Assembly (NCBI RefSeq): GCF_018812025.1
Contig: NC_063058.1
Coordinates: 19,832,297-19,896,296 of the forward strand
DNA length: 64,000 nt
Source: Megalobrama amblycephala
Taxonomy: Eukaryota > Chordata > Actinopteri > Cypriniformes > Xenocyprididae
Reading direction: 5' to 3'
This document shows positions 44,650 through 54,691 of this stretch, piece after piece (positions within the stretch are counted from its first letter, which is position 1; every line of letters begins with the position of its first letter). Made by a program: the position numbers and the translations under genes. The notes below the pieces were generated by a model that saw only the letters and a program-made list of their open reading frames with translations, was not told the DNA's origin and ran no database searches.

Positions 44650-46527
44650 GTGACGCCGCTTCGGGCCGCCTCACAAAGAGAGCCCCCCGAGCCGCGTCCC
44701 TGTGTTCCACCTCGCTGCCCCGCTGCGGGTACGCCGGTGGTCCCTTTGGTCCCGCTTGTACGGTCTCTGCGAGCCTGGTTAGCGCTCCCCAGTCCATCTC
44801 ACTGGCTCCTTCGGACCATCAGGCTCGGCTATGCGATTCAGTTCGCCCGGCTCCCCCCCAAGTTCAGGGACGTCCTCTTCACTACAGTGAAAGATGTCGT
44901 TGCCCCTGTCTTGCATGCGGAGATCGCAGTCCTACTGGCGGAGGACGCGATAGAGCCGGTCCCTCCAGCCGATTTGAGGTCGGGGTTCTACAGCCCCTAC
45001 TTCATTGTACCCAAGAAAAGTGGCGGGTTACGACCGATCTTGGACCTGCGAGTTTTGAATCGGAGCCTCCACAAGCTACCGTTCAAAATGCTCACGCAGA
45101 AACGCATTTTCGAGTGCATCCGTCCCCGAGATTGGTTTGCAGCGATCGACCTGAAGGACGCGTACTTCCACGTTTCGATTCTTCCGCGACACAGGCCATT
45201 CCTGAGATTCGCGTTTGAAGGTCGAGCATATCAGTACAGAGTCCTACCCTTTGGGCTGGCCCTGTCTCCCCGCGTCTTCACGAAAGTCGTGGAGGGAGCC
45301 CTTGTTCCCATGAGAGAACAGGGTGTTCGCATTCTCAACTATCTAGACGACTGGCTCATTCTAGCACAGTCTCGGGATCGGTTGTGCGAACACAGGGACT
45401 TGGTGCTCAGTCACCTCAGCCAGTTGGGTCTTCAGGTCAACTGGGAAAAGAGCGAACTCTCCCCTGTGCAGTGGATCTCTTTTCTCGGTATGGAGCTGGA
45501 TTCGGTCGAACAGTTAGCACGCCTCACAGAGGAACGTGCTCAGTCGGTGTTGAACTGCCTGAATACGTTCAATGGCAGGACAGCGGTCCCACTGAAATTC
45601 TTTCAGAGGCTCCTGGGGCATATGGCGGCCGCGGCGGCAGTAACCCCGCTCGGTCTGCTTCATATGAGACTGCTTCAACACTGGCTTCACGGCCGAGTCC
45701 CGAGATGGGCGTGGCAACGTGGCACGTTCCGGGTGCCAATCACTCAGGAGTGCCGCCAAGCCTTCAGGCCGTGGTCGGACCCTTTGTTTCTCCGGGCAGG
45801 AGTGCCCCTAGAACAAGTGTCCCGGCATGCTGTGGTATTCACAGTTGCTTCTGCCACCGGCTGGGGTGCCACGTACAACGGGCATGCAGTGTCAGGGGTT
45901 TGGACGGGACCCCATCTGCATTGGCACATCAATTGCCTCGAGTTGCTAGCAGTACGTTTTGCTCTGAGCCGCCTCAAAGGGCCGCTACGGGGCAAGCATG
46001 TACTGGTCCATACGGACAACACTGCGACCGTTGCGTACATCAACCGTCAAGGTGGTCTACGCTCCCGTCACATGTTGCAACTCGCCCGCCATCTCCTCCT
46101 CTGGAGTCAGAAGCATCTGAGGTCGCTTCGTGCCATTCTTGTCCCTGGTGTGCTCAGCCATGTGGCCGACGAGCTATCACGAGCTGAGCTGCCAGGAGAG
46201 TGGTGACTCCACCCCCAGGTGGTCCAGCTGATCTGGAGAGAGTTTGGAGAGGCTCAGGTAGACCTGTTTGCCTCACCGGAAACCTCCCTCTGCCAGTTGT
46301 TTTACCCCCTGTCCGAGGGAACACTCGGGACAGACGCACTGGCACTCAGCTGGCCCTGGGGCCTTCGCAAATATGCGTTTCCCCCAGTGAGCCTACTTGC
46401 ACAGACCCTGTGCAAAGTCAGGGAGGACAAGGAGCAGGTCCTCTTAGTTGCGCCCTATTGGCCCAACCAGACCTGGTTCCTAGAACTTTCACTCCTTGCG
46501 ACAGCCCTCCCTGGCCCATTCCTCTGA
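44650..46527 (+). pseudogene. DIRS reverse transcriptase/RNase H with in-frame stop
   Basis: The frame from 44650 encodes 518 aa up to a TGA at 46204-46206 and then continues in the same frame to 46527 (QLIWREFGEAQVDLFASPET). RT motifs are YFIVPKKSGGLRPILDLR, FAAIDLKDAYFHV, LPFGLALSPRVF and the catalytic NYLDDWLI. RNase H follows: FTVASATGWGA, CLELLAVRFAL, VHTDNTATVAYIN and VADELSR. Two faults stand out. The TGA follows GEW, where related elements have an arginine codon, most simply a CGA to TGA change. The first RNase H aspartate (normally TDAS) is valine (TVAS). A further frame change near 46500 separates this frame from the recombinase. Confidence 0.85.
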
Positions 46528-46548
46528 GGAAGGACCTTCTTCTCAGAG

Positions 46549-47646
46549 ATGGGGCACTCTTTGGCACCCGCGTCCAGACCTCTGGAAACTCCATGTCTGG
46601 TCCCTGGACGGGACGCGGAGGTTCTAGGTGACTTACCCCCTGAGGTACTTAACATCATCACTTCGGCACGTGCACTGTCTACGAGACGTGCTTACGCCTC
46701 GAAGTGGAACCTGTTCGTCGAGTGGTGCTCTTCTCGCCGAGAAGACCCCCGAAGATGCTCGATCGGAGTCGTGCTTTCCTTCTTGCAGCAAGGGTTGGAG
46801 CGTAGGCTGTCCCCCTCCACCCTCAAAGTCCATACTGCTGCTATCTCCGCTTACCACGACCACATAGATGGCAAATCTGTTGGTCAGCACGACCTGGTCA
46901 TCAGGTTCCTTAGGGGGGCGAGACGGTTAAATCCTCCTCGTCCCCCCTCCATACCCTCTTGGGACCTCGCTCTGGTGCTGAGAGCACTTCAGATTGCTCC
47001 CTTTGAGCCTTTGCTGTCAGCAGACTTAAAGATTCTGTCTATGAAGACTTTGCTGCTGGTGGCATTGGCCTCCATCAAGAGGGTAGGGGACCTGCAGTCA
47101 TTTTCGGTCGACGAATCATGCCTTGAGTTCGGGCCGGGTGACAGCCACGTGGTACTGAGACCCCTGCCTGGCTATGTGCCCAAGGTTCCTACCACTCCCT
47201 TCAGGGATCAGGTGGTGAGCCTGCAAGCGCTGCCCTCGGAGGAGGCAGACCCAGCCCTGGCTTTGCTCTGTCCAGTTCGCGCCTTGCGACTGTACATAGA
47301 CAGAACTCGAAGCTTCAGGACCTCAGACCAGCTCTTTGTCTGTTACGGAGGCCAGCAGAAGGGAAAGGCTGTCTCCAAGCAGAGGATGGCCCACTGGATA
47401 GTGGATGCCATCGCCCTGGCTTACCAAGCTCAGGGCGTGCCCTGCCCGCTCAGGTTGTATGCTCACTCCACGAGAGGTGTCGCATCCTCCTGGGCGCTGG
47501 CTCGTGGCGCCTCGCTGACAGACATTTGTAGAGCTGCGGGCTGGGCGACACCTAACACGTTCGCTAGATACTATAGCCTTCGTGTCGAGCCGGTCTCCTC
47601 CCGTGTTCTCGCCACAGGTCAGAGGCACGGAGAGGCCCCGGCTTAG
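46549..47646 (+). CDS. DIRS tyrosine recombinase
   Basis: This 365-codon frame encodes a lambda-integrase-type tyrosine recombinase, the enzyme DIRS elements use in place of an integrase to insert circular DNA. The core-binding part shows SARALSTRRAYASKWNLF and GLERRLSPSTLKVHTAAISAY. The catalytic part shows the first arginine in ASIKRVGDLQ, the HxxR box in AHSTRGVASSWAL, the GWATPNTF segment and the tyrosine in ARYYSLRV. All expected catalytic residues are visible, so this protein looks functional even though the upstream pol frame does not. The true start is uncertain because pol and recombinase frames normally overlap; the first ATG of the open frame is given. Confidence 0.85.
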   Translation: MGHSLAPASRPLETPCLVPGRDAEVLGDLPPEVLNIITSARALSTRRAYASKWNLFVEWCSSRREDPRRCSIGVVLSFLQQGLERRLSPSTLKVHTAAISAYHDHIDGKSVGQHDLVIRFLRGARRLNPPRPPSIPSWDLALVLRALQIAPFEPLLSADLKILSMKTLLLVALASIKRVGDLQSFSVDESCLEFGPGDSHVVLRPLPGYVPKVPTTPFRDQVVSLQALPSEEADPALALLCPVRALRLYIDRTRSFRTSDQLFVCYGGQQKGKAVSKQRMAHWIVDAIALAYQAQGVPCPLRLYAHSTRGVASSWALARGASLTDICRAAGWATPNTFARYYSLRVEPVSSRVLATGQRHGEAPA

Positions 47647-48195
47647 TGTCGGCTTGCTGCGCTACATGCGCTTCTTTTCTCCAGAGAGTCCCTACAAGGC
47701 AGACCCTGTCGAGTCCTCCGATATCCCTTCGGCAGCCGACGTGGCGGAGCGTCTGGCGCCAGGCCTATACTCCGTTGTATCCTTGAGAACCGGGTTTAGG
47801 CTGGGTTCCATATGTGTGACCCTACGGGGATCCCATATGGTTGGTTCCACGGTTGCTCCTAAACGAAGCCTGTGTCTTTCCCTCTGGGAGAACCTACCCT
47901 TCATCGGGTTGGAGTCACCCCAGCTCTTCCATATGTAGCACAGCCCTACAGGGTTAGTCCATATGTACTTCTCCACATAACTCCTTCGGGGAAGGATGTG
48001 GCTTCCGCAGCGTTCCTTTCCCAGCGAAAGGGTACGCTTCCCAGCGTTATCCAATAGTCTCACTGAATGGGTTTTGGGGAACAGCAGTGATCAACTCTCT
48101 CTGTGTTAGCCCTGTCCCACCATCCTCAGGCAAGGGGGTTCAGGTGGCTTACAACAGAGCGCTGGAAGGGGGCAGCTCCTGTGGCGCTTTGGTAG
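47647..48195. other. Untranslated 3' part of the DIRS-like element
   Basis: It lies between the recombinase stop and the internal complementary region. No open frame with protein character is seen; the repeated TCCATATG/CATATGG words at 47805-47965 are its only pattern. Confidence 0.45.
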
Positions 48196-48309
48196 GGATT
48201 CCTATTCGTCGGTCTGTCCGACGTACGTCGAACGTGACCGACTGAATGGGAACGTCTCGGTTACAAAGGTAACCCTCGTTCCCTGAAGGAGGGAACGGAG
48301 ACGTACGTC
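48196..48309 (+). repeat. Internal complementary region of the DIRS-like element
   Basis: 48196-48250 is the reverse complement of the extreme left end of the element (ending GACTGAATGGG), and 48251-48309 is the reverse complement of the extreme right end (starting AACGTCTCGGTTACAAAGG). The two are fused head to tail, which is the defining structure of DIRS1-type elements and serves as template to close the circular DNA intermediate. Confidence 0.9.
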
Positions 48310-48344
48310 CCGTCGCCACAGTCGCTGTACCCCGCTGATGCTGC

Positions 48345-48588
48345 CGCCTATCCGGTTCGGCTCCTCAGCGAAAACCTGAAGATGCAACGCACCTGCTGCT
48401 CATTATATACCCGCGCTGCGAGGCGAGCAGCTGATGCATATGATTGCATGCCAATGTGCATTGGCTCGTTTTAGTTACACTCGAAGTAGATTGGCCTCTC
48501 TAGCGAGATTCCTATTCGTCGGTCTGTCCGACGTACGTCTCCGTTCCCTCCTTCAGGGAACGAGGGTTACCTTTGTAACCGAGACGTT
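48345..48588 (-). repeat. Right inverted terminal repeat of the DIRS-like element
   Basis: Inverse of the left repeat, from the TCCGGTTCGGCTC region through GGTCTGTCCGACGTACGTC, including an inverted TATA box (TTATATA near 48403). It is followed by a right-specific extension (about 48539-48588) ending GTAACCGAGACGTT that is complemented in the internal region. Confidence 0.85.
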
Positions 48589-49330
48589 TTGACCATAGAC
48601 AGTAAAAGAAATGGACACAGCGACCCCATTGGAACTCAATTGAGACAAGTGAAGCCCATTTTTAGCGATTTTTAGCACTTCCGTTTCTGACGCGCAGACT
48701 CAAACTAAGCTTGATGACGTCAGCAACCTGTCTGACAGATGTAAATCTTCTAGTAGCTGTGCGTGCAAACTGCCATCGTTAATCTTGCAGAGACTGCGAG
48801 CTTGAACGGGGAGTTCTTTGGCGTGAGTGAGCAGGAGTAAGTATTTTGATTAATTATTTTGTATAGTATTTTAAAATGTAACGCCAGTACGCCATATTAA
48901 GTTAATGCATACTATTGCCTGCGAGCTTCTCCTCCTGTCTGGACGGTAATTTCTCTACTGTGCGACAGAGAGTCGAGTGGTTATGACGCAATCGTTAGCC
49001 TATTTTTACAAAAACTGTTTCTACGGGGCCATAATGTAACATAGAAGGTAATGGAGCCCTTTATACATTGTCGTGTATCTTTAGAAATAAATAATAGACA
49101 AATGGAGTCTTTAAACGCCTCAGATGTAAAGTTATTCGCTGTCAAAGTGACGCCAAAATGAATGGGAGTCAATGGGATGCTAACGCAAGTGAAGTTCTGC
49201 TACAAGATGGCGGCACGCGGCCGACTTCAACTTCCGGTCGACTTCCTTGGGCACTGGTTTTGACCATAGACTGTAAAAAAATATGGACGTAGCGTCCGTG
49301 ACGTCACCCATAGAGTTCTGAACAGCAGTT
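48589..49330. other. Repeat DNA between the DIRS element and the tandem repeats
   Basis: It begins TTGACCATAGACAGTAAAAG, a diverged copy of the unit at 49259 (TTTTGACCATAGACTGTAAA). The rest, including GTGAGTGAGCAGGAGTAAGT near 48823, has no recognisable gene. A first-exon-like stretch with a good donor (GGAGTAAGTA near 48834) was considered but no partner exon was found. Confidence 0.4.
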
Positions 49331-51540
49331 TTGACGCCTAAATGAGGCCGCGGCCATCTTAGCTGCGCGTCACAGCACGTCACTCCCGGATAACTGAAAA
49401 TGGGCAAAGAGGCGGGGAGGTGGTTTGAGCTGATATGACTGGTTGCTGAAACCACGCCCGCCTAGCTCGACATGACCATGTTAGCAGCAAAGGAGCTATC
49501 TATCTATCTAAGATACGATCTAAAATATTAATGAAGATAAGTTTTATCATCAGAACGTTCTAAAGGTTTACTGTCAATCTACGGTGTTTTTTAAGATATA
49601 GATCCTCCAACACCAGTAGTGTTGGGTGTGCAAATAACAACATGGAAAATCAAATGGGACTTCATACCTTTATAATGAAATAGAGATCGCGAGATGAATC
49701 CAATCCGTGGCACTTGGGTAAAATATGAGTGTCCATTGCAAAACAAAAAAACATGTCACATTTCTTCTGAATGATCTGCTCTCTGTCATCGTTCTTCAAG
49801 AAAGGATGCAATCTGAGCAGCGATCGTATCTAACAAACAAATGAGCCTGTGTCCAAAGTATATTTTTTTCAAAATAGTGCAGCAGTTTTAGTTATAATAT
49901 CCAAGCAGTGCTGTCGGATTTTGATATCCTCCCGCCATTGTCATTGCAGTAAATCTCACAATCAAAACTTTCAGCCAATGCCACGATCCAACAACGTGTG
50001 TTCTGTGTCTCTTCCCCATGCATGCACATCTACACAGGCACACATCAGTCTCGCATATTATGCAGCAAGCCATATTTTATAATTGTATAAAATAATCGAG
50101 CACAAATACGGCTGAGATGCCAAATTCAGCGGCAGTGACCACGCCCTTAATTATGCAGAACTTTAAGGCTTAATATAATTTAAACGGATAAGTTATAAAA
50201 AAATTCACCCCCCTCAGAGTTGTCATGAAGGGCAAAAATAGCAGTATAGACCAAAACCACAATTTGAACCAACTTGTAAACATGTTTTTCTCTGCTATAA
50301 ACTTGGCCAATTTAACATGGGACTCTATGAGATTCTGCTCTCTTTTGGAGCCTGTCCCTAGCGGCCAGTCGACGAATCGCAGTTTAAGTTACTTCCGTAT
50401 TGGCTTCACGAGAGAAAGGGGGAGGTTGCCGCTTGGTTTTGACGCGTAAATGAGGCCGCGGCCATCTTAGCTGCGCGTCACCGCACGTCACTCCCGGATA
50501 ACTGAAAATGGGCAAAGAGGCAGGGAGGTGGTTTGAGCTGATGTGACTGGTTGCTGAAACCACGCCCACCTAGCTCGACGTGACCATGTTAGCAAGCAAA
50601 GGAGCTATCTATCTTAGATACGATTTAAAATATTAATGAAGATAAGTTTTATCATCAGAACGTTCTAAAGGTTTACTGTCAATCTACGGTGTTTCTTTAA
50701 GATATAGATGCTCCAACACCAGTAGTGTTGGGTGTGCAAATAACAACATGGAAAATCAAATGGGACTTCATACCTTTATAATGAAATAGAGATCGCGAGA
50801 TAAATCCAATCTGTGGCACTTGGGTAAAATATGAGTGTCCATTGCAAAAAAACATTTCACATTTCTTCTGAATGATCTGCTCTCTGTCATCGTTCTTCAA
50901 GAAAGGATGCAATCTGAGCAGCCTTTATGTTGTAAAACTGAATACGATCGTATCTAACAAAATGTGCCTGTGTCCAAAGTATTTTTTTTTTCAAAATAGT
51001 GCAGCAGTTTTAGTTATAATATCCAAGCAGTGCTGTCAGAGTTGTATATCCTCCTGGTATTGTCATTGTAGTAAATCTCACAATCAAAACTTTCAGCCAA
51101 TGCCACGATCCAACAACGTGTGTTCTGTGTCCCTTCCCCATGCATGCACATCTACACAGACACACATCAGTCTCGAATATTATGCAGCAAGTCATATTTT
51201 ATAATTGTATAAAATAATCGAGAAAAAAAGCACAAAAACGGCTGAGATGCCAAATTCAGCGGCATCTGAGGTAACATGACGGCTCACAGACAGCAGCGCA
51301 ATCTACCTGTCACTCAAGTGACCACGCCCTTAATTATGCAGAACTTCAAGGCTTAATATAATTTAAACGAATGAGTTATAAAAAAATTCACCCCCCTCAG
51401 AGTTGTCATGAAGGGCAAAAATAGCAGTATAGACCAAAACCACAATTTGAACCAACTTGTAAACATTTTTTTTTCTGCTATAAACTTGGCCAATTTAACA
51501 TGGGACTCTATGAGATTCTGCTCTCTTTTGGAGCCTGTCA
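49331..51540. repeat. Tandem duplication of a 1.1-kb unit
   Basis: The unit starting TTTTGACGC(C/G)TAAATGAGGC occurs at about 49331-50360 and again at about 50437-51537, in the same orientation and nearly identical (shared GGATAACTGAAAATGGGCAA, ATCTACGGTGTTT, AGTGCTGTC, GAGCCTGTC). The second copy has a few small insertions, for example near 50925 and 51262. No protein is encoded; matching open frames in both copies merely reflect the duplication. Confidence 0.85.
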
Positions 51541-51558
51541 GGACCTATGGTCAGGACC

Positions 51559-52266
51559 CACAATAATGTGAGAAACTGCGAATATATGATGCATGGAGAT
51601 AGAACACGTATAGTTTAGTTAAATTACGGTTATAGCTTATATTGTCTTCTTGTTTTATATTAGTACAGGCCTGTTAACCGTCCGAATGATGGCCAAAACT
51701 ATACAGATGAGTTTTATGACGTTTATTTTAATCACTTCACAGAAAAGATGAAGTGTGTGTTTTCACTCTAGAAAATCACTGTAAGACCTCAATAAAACAC
51801 TGCAAGTGTGCATTAAAATATTATCCATAAACTCTCTCTCTTTCCCTTGTATTTTTTATCACCAACATACATAGAGAAGTAACGTTAGCCTACATAGAAA
51901 CACTGGTTAACAACAAATATATAAACAAATATATAAATACCTTATGCCTTTCGGGTGGTGCTTAATAAACTTTATACCCGTAAATAAGCTCAGATCTGAA
52001 CTGTAATAAAGTGCCCTTACCTTCATTACTGCCGTATTTAGTGTCACTCTGGAGACTGTAAGATGGATCACGAACAGTTTTTACTTGTATGTCCTCCTTG
52101 AGTAGCACATTTTAGTAGTCTCTGTTTTGTGTCGTCTCTTTGTATTGATATTCGTTCACAAAGCAGTCCGGTGTGAAATGATTCACGCAGACATAAACGA
52201 ACTTCGACAGAACTGTGGGAGCATTTTCCTGGAAAACCAAGTTAATCCACCTCGTTTTCAGCAGCT
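51559..52266. other. Right half of the split MITE body, first part
   Basis: AT-rich DNA with no gene. It continues the host element after the inserted block. Confidence 0.4.
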
Positions 52267-53600
52267 CACCCACATGGAAAGAACCTATATGTGGATATAT
52301 GCGCATATATGAAACCTATATGCAGTGTATATGTACATATATGCTGCATATATGCACATATATGATAATATATATGCTGCATATATGCACATATATGATA
52401 ATATATATGCTGCATATATGCGCATATATACTGCATATATGCTATATATATATGCTGCATATATGTGTATATATGCCACATATAGGCAAAATTGAGGTGC
52501 ATATATGTGCATATACAGGAAATATAGGTCTCCTGTATTGCTTCTTCATATCCATATGTATGCCCTATACATACAAGATATGTCTTCTATATAGCTAATG
52601 GCAGGATCTGGTCATTTTGTAGCTCATATCTCATTTTTGACTGTCATACATGATGCCTAGCTCATATTTTCTATTATCAAGGCAAAAACTAAGAATTAAC
52701 GAAAAAAATTATGCAAGAACTTATGTATGTGCGAATGTAGCAGTTATGTATTTAGACAATTATTTTGTGATGCCACTTGCCATGACCATATTTGGGGTTT
52801 CCTGCCGCCATGCTGACTTGGGGTGTTGACGCACTTTGCTGCTTCCCAGTCTGCATGAGACATCACAGCGGTAGGTCGCACAAAGTTTTTGCGGTGATTC
52901 AATTAAGGCCATGTTTCATGTAACAGCTGAATTCACATGATATATTTGTATGATTGTAATCCAAAACCCCTCTGTGATGTACATTCAGATGTTTCGTTGA
53001 TTATTTTTCTTTACTTAAGTTACTTTTAATATCTCTCTTTCTCAGCGTTGTGCGTTGCTGCCGCATGCTGTTTGTATGCTGCACAAGTCCTCATATATTG
53101 CCATTTGTGTTATACAGAATAAAGTGAGGACCTGATGGCAAGATTTTTCGCAGTCTGTCTTTGATTACGACGCAATGCAGAAAACACACCGCTACACGAA
53201 CACGTGAAATTGGTCCCACATGGAAAAAGCCTATATAAACATATATGTTTATATAGGCTTTTTCCATGTGGGACCAATTTCACGTGAAACATATATATAT
53301 GTTTCAATATAGGTTTTGATATAGGTTTTACATATATGTGACATATATAAAATTGGCCGTTTTCCTATATTATGTGTACATATATGTACACATATGTGTG
53401 TATATATATATATATATATGTGTACATATATGTGTACATATGTGTACATATATGTGTGCATATATGTGTACATATATGTGTGCATATATGTACATATAAT
53501 ATAGGAAAACGGCCAATTTTATATATGTCACATATATGTAAAACCTATATCAAAACCTATATTGAAACATATATGTTTATATAGGTTTTTTCCATGTGGG
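52267..53600. repeat. CATATATG-rich foldback with long nested palindromes
   Basis: 52267-52560 is dense in CATATATG/GCATATATGC units. 53217-53273 is an almost perfect palindrome (CCACATGGAAAAAGCCTATA against its complement). From about 53262 to 53600 there is a larger inverted repeat with arms of about 110 bases, sharing CCGTTTTCCTATATTATG / CATAATATAGGAAAACGG-type pieces around a GTACATATATGTGT centre. CCCACATGGAAA-type ends at 52268, 53215 and 53600 suggest two or three copies of one foldback transposon. Confidence 0.75.
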
Positions 53601-54413
53601 CAGATTTAGGGAGTAAATGAAGAGAGTTATGTGGATTAATCCATCCAGCTACAGAACACCTAAAACGCTTGGGAGACATTCTCATCAGTGTAGCAATGGC
53701 GGACTCGCTGTAAACAACGGCTCAGGGGTGCGTTTCCCGAAAGCATCGTTGGTGAACCATGGTCGTAAGTCCCATTGAACTCTATTGGTAACGACGGAAC
53801 GTGCGACCATAGTTCGCTTTGGGAAACGCACCCCAGGGCGGTTCTATGTTCAAACTTAAGTGTCAGTCAACACTGTGGGTGGGGCCTGTGGCTTTTGTGA
53901 CGTCACACTGTCAGGGATCTGGAAACGGCTTGTTCTGAGACACTGCTTATGATTTATGGGGATTAAAAAAAAAGGAGTGGGTGGATTTTTATCACTATAA
54001 GGTGGTTGTGTACACACACTGCCAACACACATTTATGTCCAAACACCAGGCAAAAGTGAATTTTGCATAATAGGTCCCCTTTAATATGTTATATGAATGA
54101 CATCAGAACAGTAAATTCATTGTAGCTCAGTAGGTAGGATAGACAGTGTAATTGGAACACTTTTTGCTTTTTACATTACCACTGAAAACCTAAAAGCATT
54201 TAATTGTTTCATTAAATATTTATTTTATTTGTCTTAACGAAATTATAATAATATCTATAAATATTTAAATTTTTTCCAGTTAGTTCATAAGGCAAGTACT
54301 TTTGTTCCAATTGTACCTATGTTAGATACAGTTGAAACAGTACCTTAGTAAAGTTGCCAAACCAACAAATTTCATATGTTAACATATCTTATATATTTTT
54401 CTATATTAGATAA
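53601..54413. other. Right edge of the split MITE and flank
   Basis: Up to 54084 this is the end of the host MITE. It includes a hairpin at about 53729-53835 (GGGTGCGTTTCCCGAAAGC against TTTGGGAAACGCACCCC), another small foldback. 54085-54413 is AT-rich with no feature. Confidence 0.5.
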
Positions 54414-54691
54414 TGTCACAGTCACTAGTTCCAGCACTACGTTTCCCAGCATCCCTTCTGTCCTGCAACTACATGTCATCATCATCACCCACACCTGAAG
54501 TCACTCATCATTATCAATCATTTGGACTCCCTTTATAAACAGTCACCTTACTCACCAGTGTTGTCCGTTATCTTATGTTGTTAGTGTGTGTAACCTTTGT
54601 TCCTGTATGTTCCATTTGATTACCTAGTAAAGTCTGACTATTGAACTTATATTCCTCGTTGTGTGTGTTCCTACACAGCTAAATTGTAACA
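54414..54691 (+). mobile_element. Probable solo LTR of a Gypsy-type element
   Basis: The 278-bp unit starts TGTCACAGTCACTAG and ends AAATTGTAACA, giving short inverted TGT...ACA ends. It contains a TATA-like CTTTATAAACAG (54531) and GTAAAGTCTGACT further on, as an LTR should. The 5-base flanks, GATAA and GATAT, differ at one position. The start resembles that of the Gypsy LTR at 26069. No internal retroelement sequence is attached. Confidence 0.6.

Larger units (their letters stand above)
42425..48588 (+). mobile_element. DIRS-like tyrosine-recombinase retrotransposon (nearly complete, inactivated)
   Basis: The 6.2-kb element has the full DIRS1 layout. Split inverted terminal repeats (42425-42628 and about 48345-48588) flank gag-like sequence (42.9-44.6 kb), RT/RNase H (44650-46206 and beyond) and a tyrosine recombinase (46549-47646). 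An internal complementary region (48196-48309) carries the complement of the left end joined to the complement of the right end. DIRS elements replicate through a circle made with this region and integrate by recombinase without target duplication; GTT is present at both junctions, fitting that mechanism. The in-frame stop and altered RNase H site described under pol suggest it is no longer autonomous. Confidence 0.9.
42096..54084. mobile_element. Split MITE (TTAAAGGGGACCTATTATGC ends) holding about 11 kb of nested insertions
   Basis: TTAAAGGGGACCTATTATGC at 42096 and its perfect 20-bp inverse ending at 54084 are the ends of one element of a family related to that at 26492. Its body resumes after the inserted block, as shown by the direct duplication TCAGGACCTATGGTCAGGACC at about 42338-42358 and 51539-51558. 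Between these lie a DIRS-like retrotransposon (42425-48588) and tandem repeat DNA (48590-51537); the CATATATG foldback (52267-53600) lies in the right part. Confidence 0.75.

Noticed and set aside
44062..44797. Two minus-strand frames of about 195 aa
   Set aside because: They are antisense to the gag/pol junction of the DIRS-like element and have no recognisable domains.
45384..46187. 267-aa plus-strand frame inside the RT region
   Set aside because: It overlaps the recognisable RT/RNase H frame in another phase and shows no motif.
49849..51204. Pair of matching 77-aa and 110-aa frames suggesting a duplicated small gene
   Set aside because: The match is explained by the tandem DNA duplication; the frames lack splice partners and protein-like composition.
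52215..53584. Repetitive MHICTYM/YIYIYVYI frames suggesting a cysteine-rich repeat protein
   Set aside because: They arise from CATATATG simple repeats that are open in many frames on both strands.
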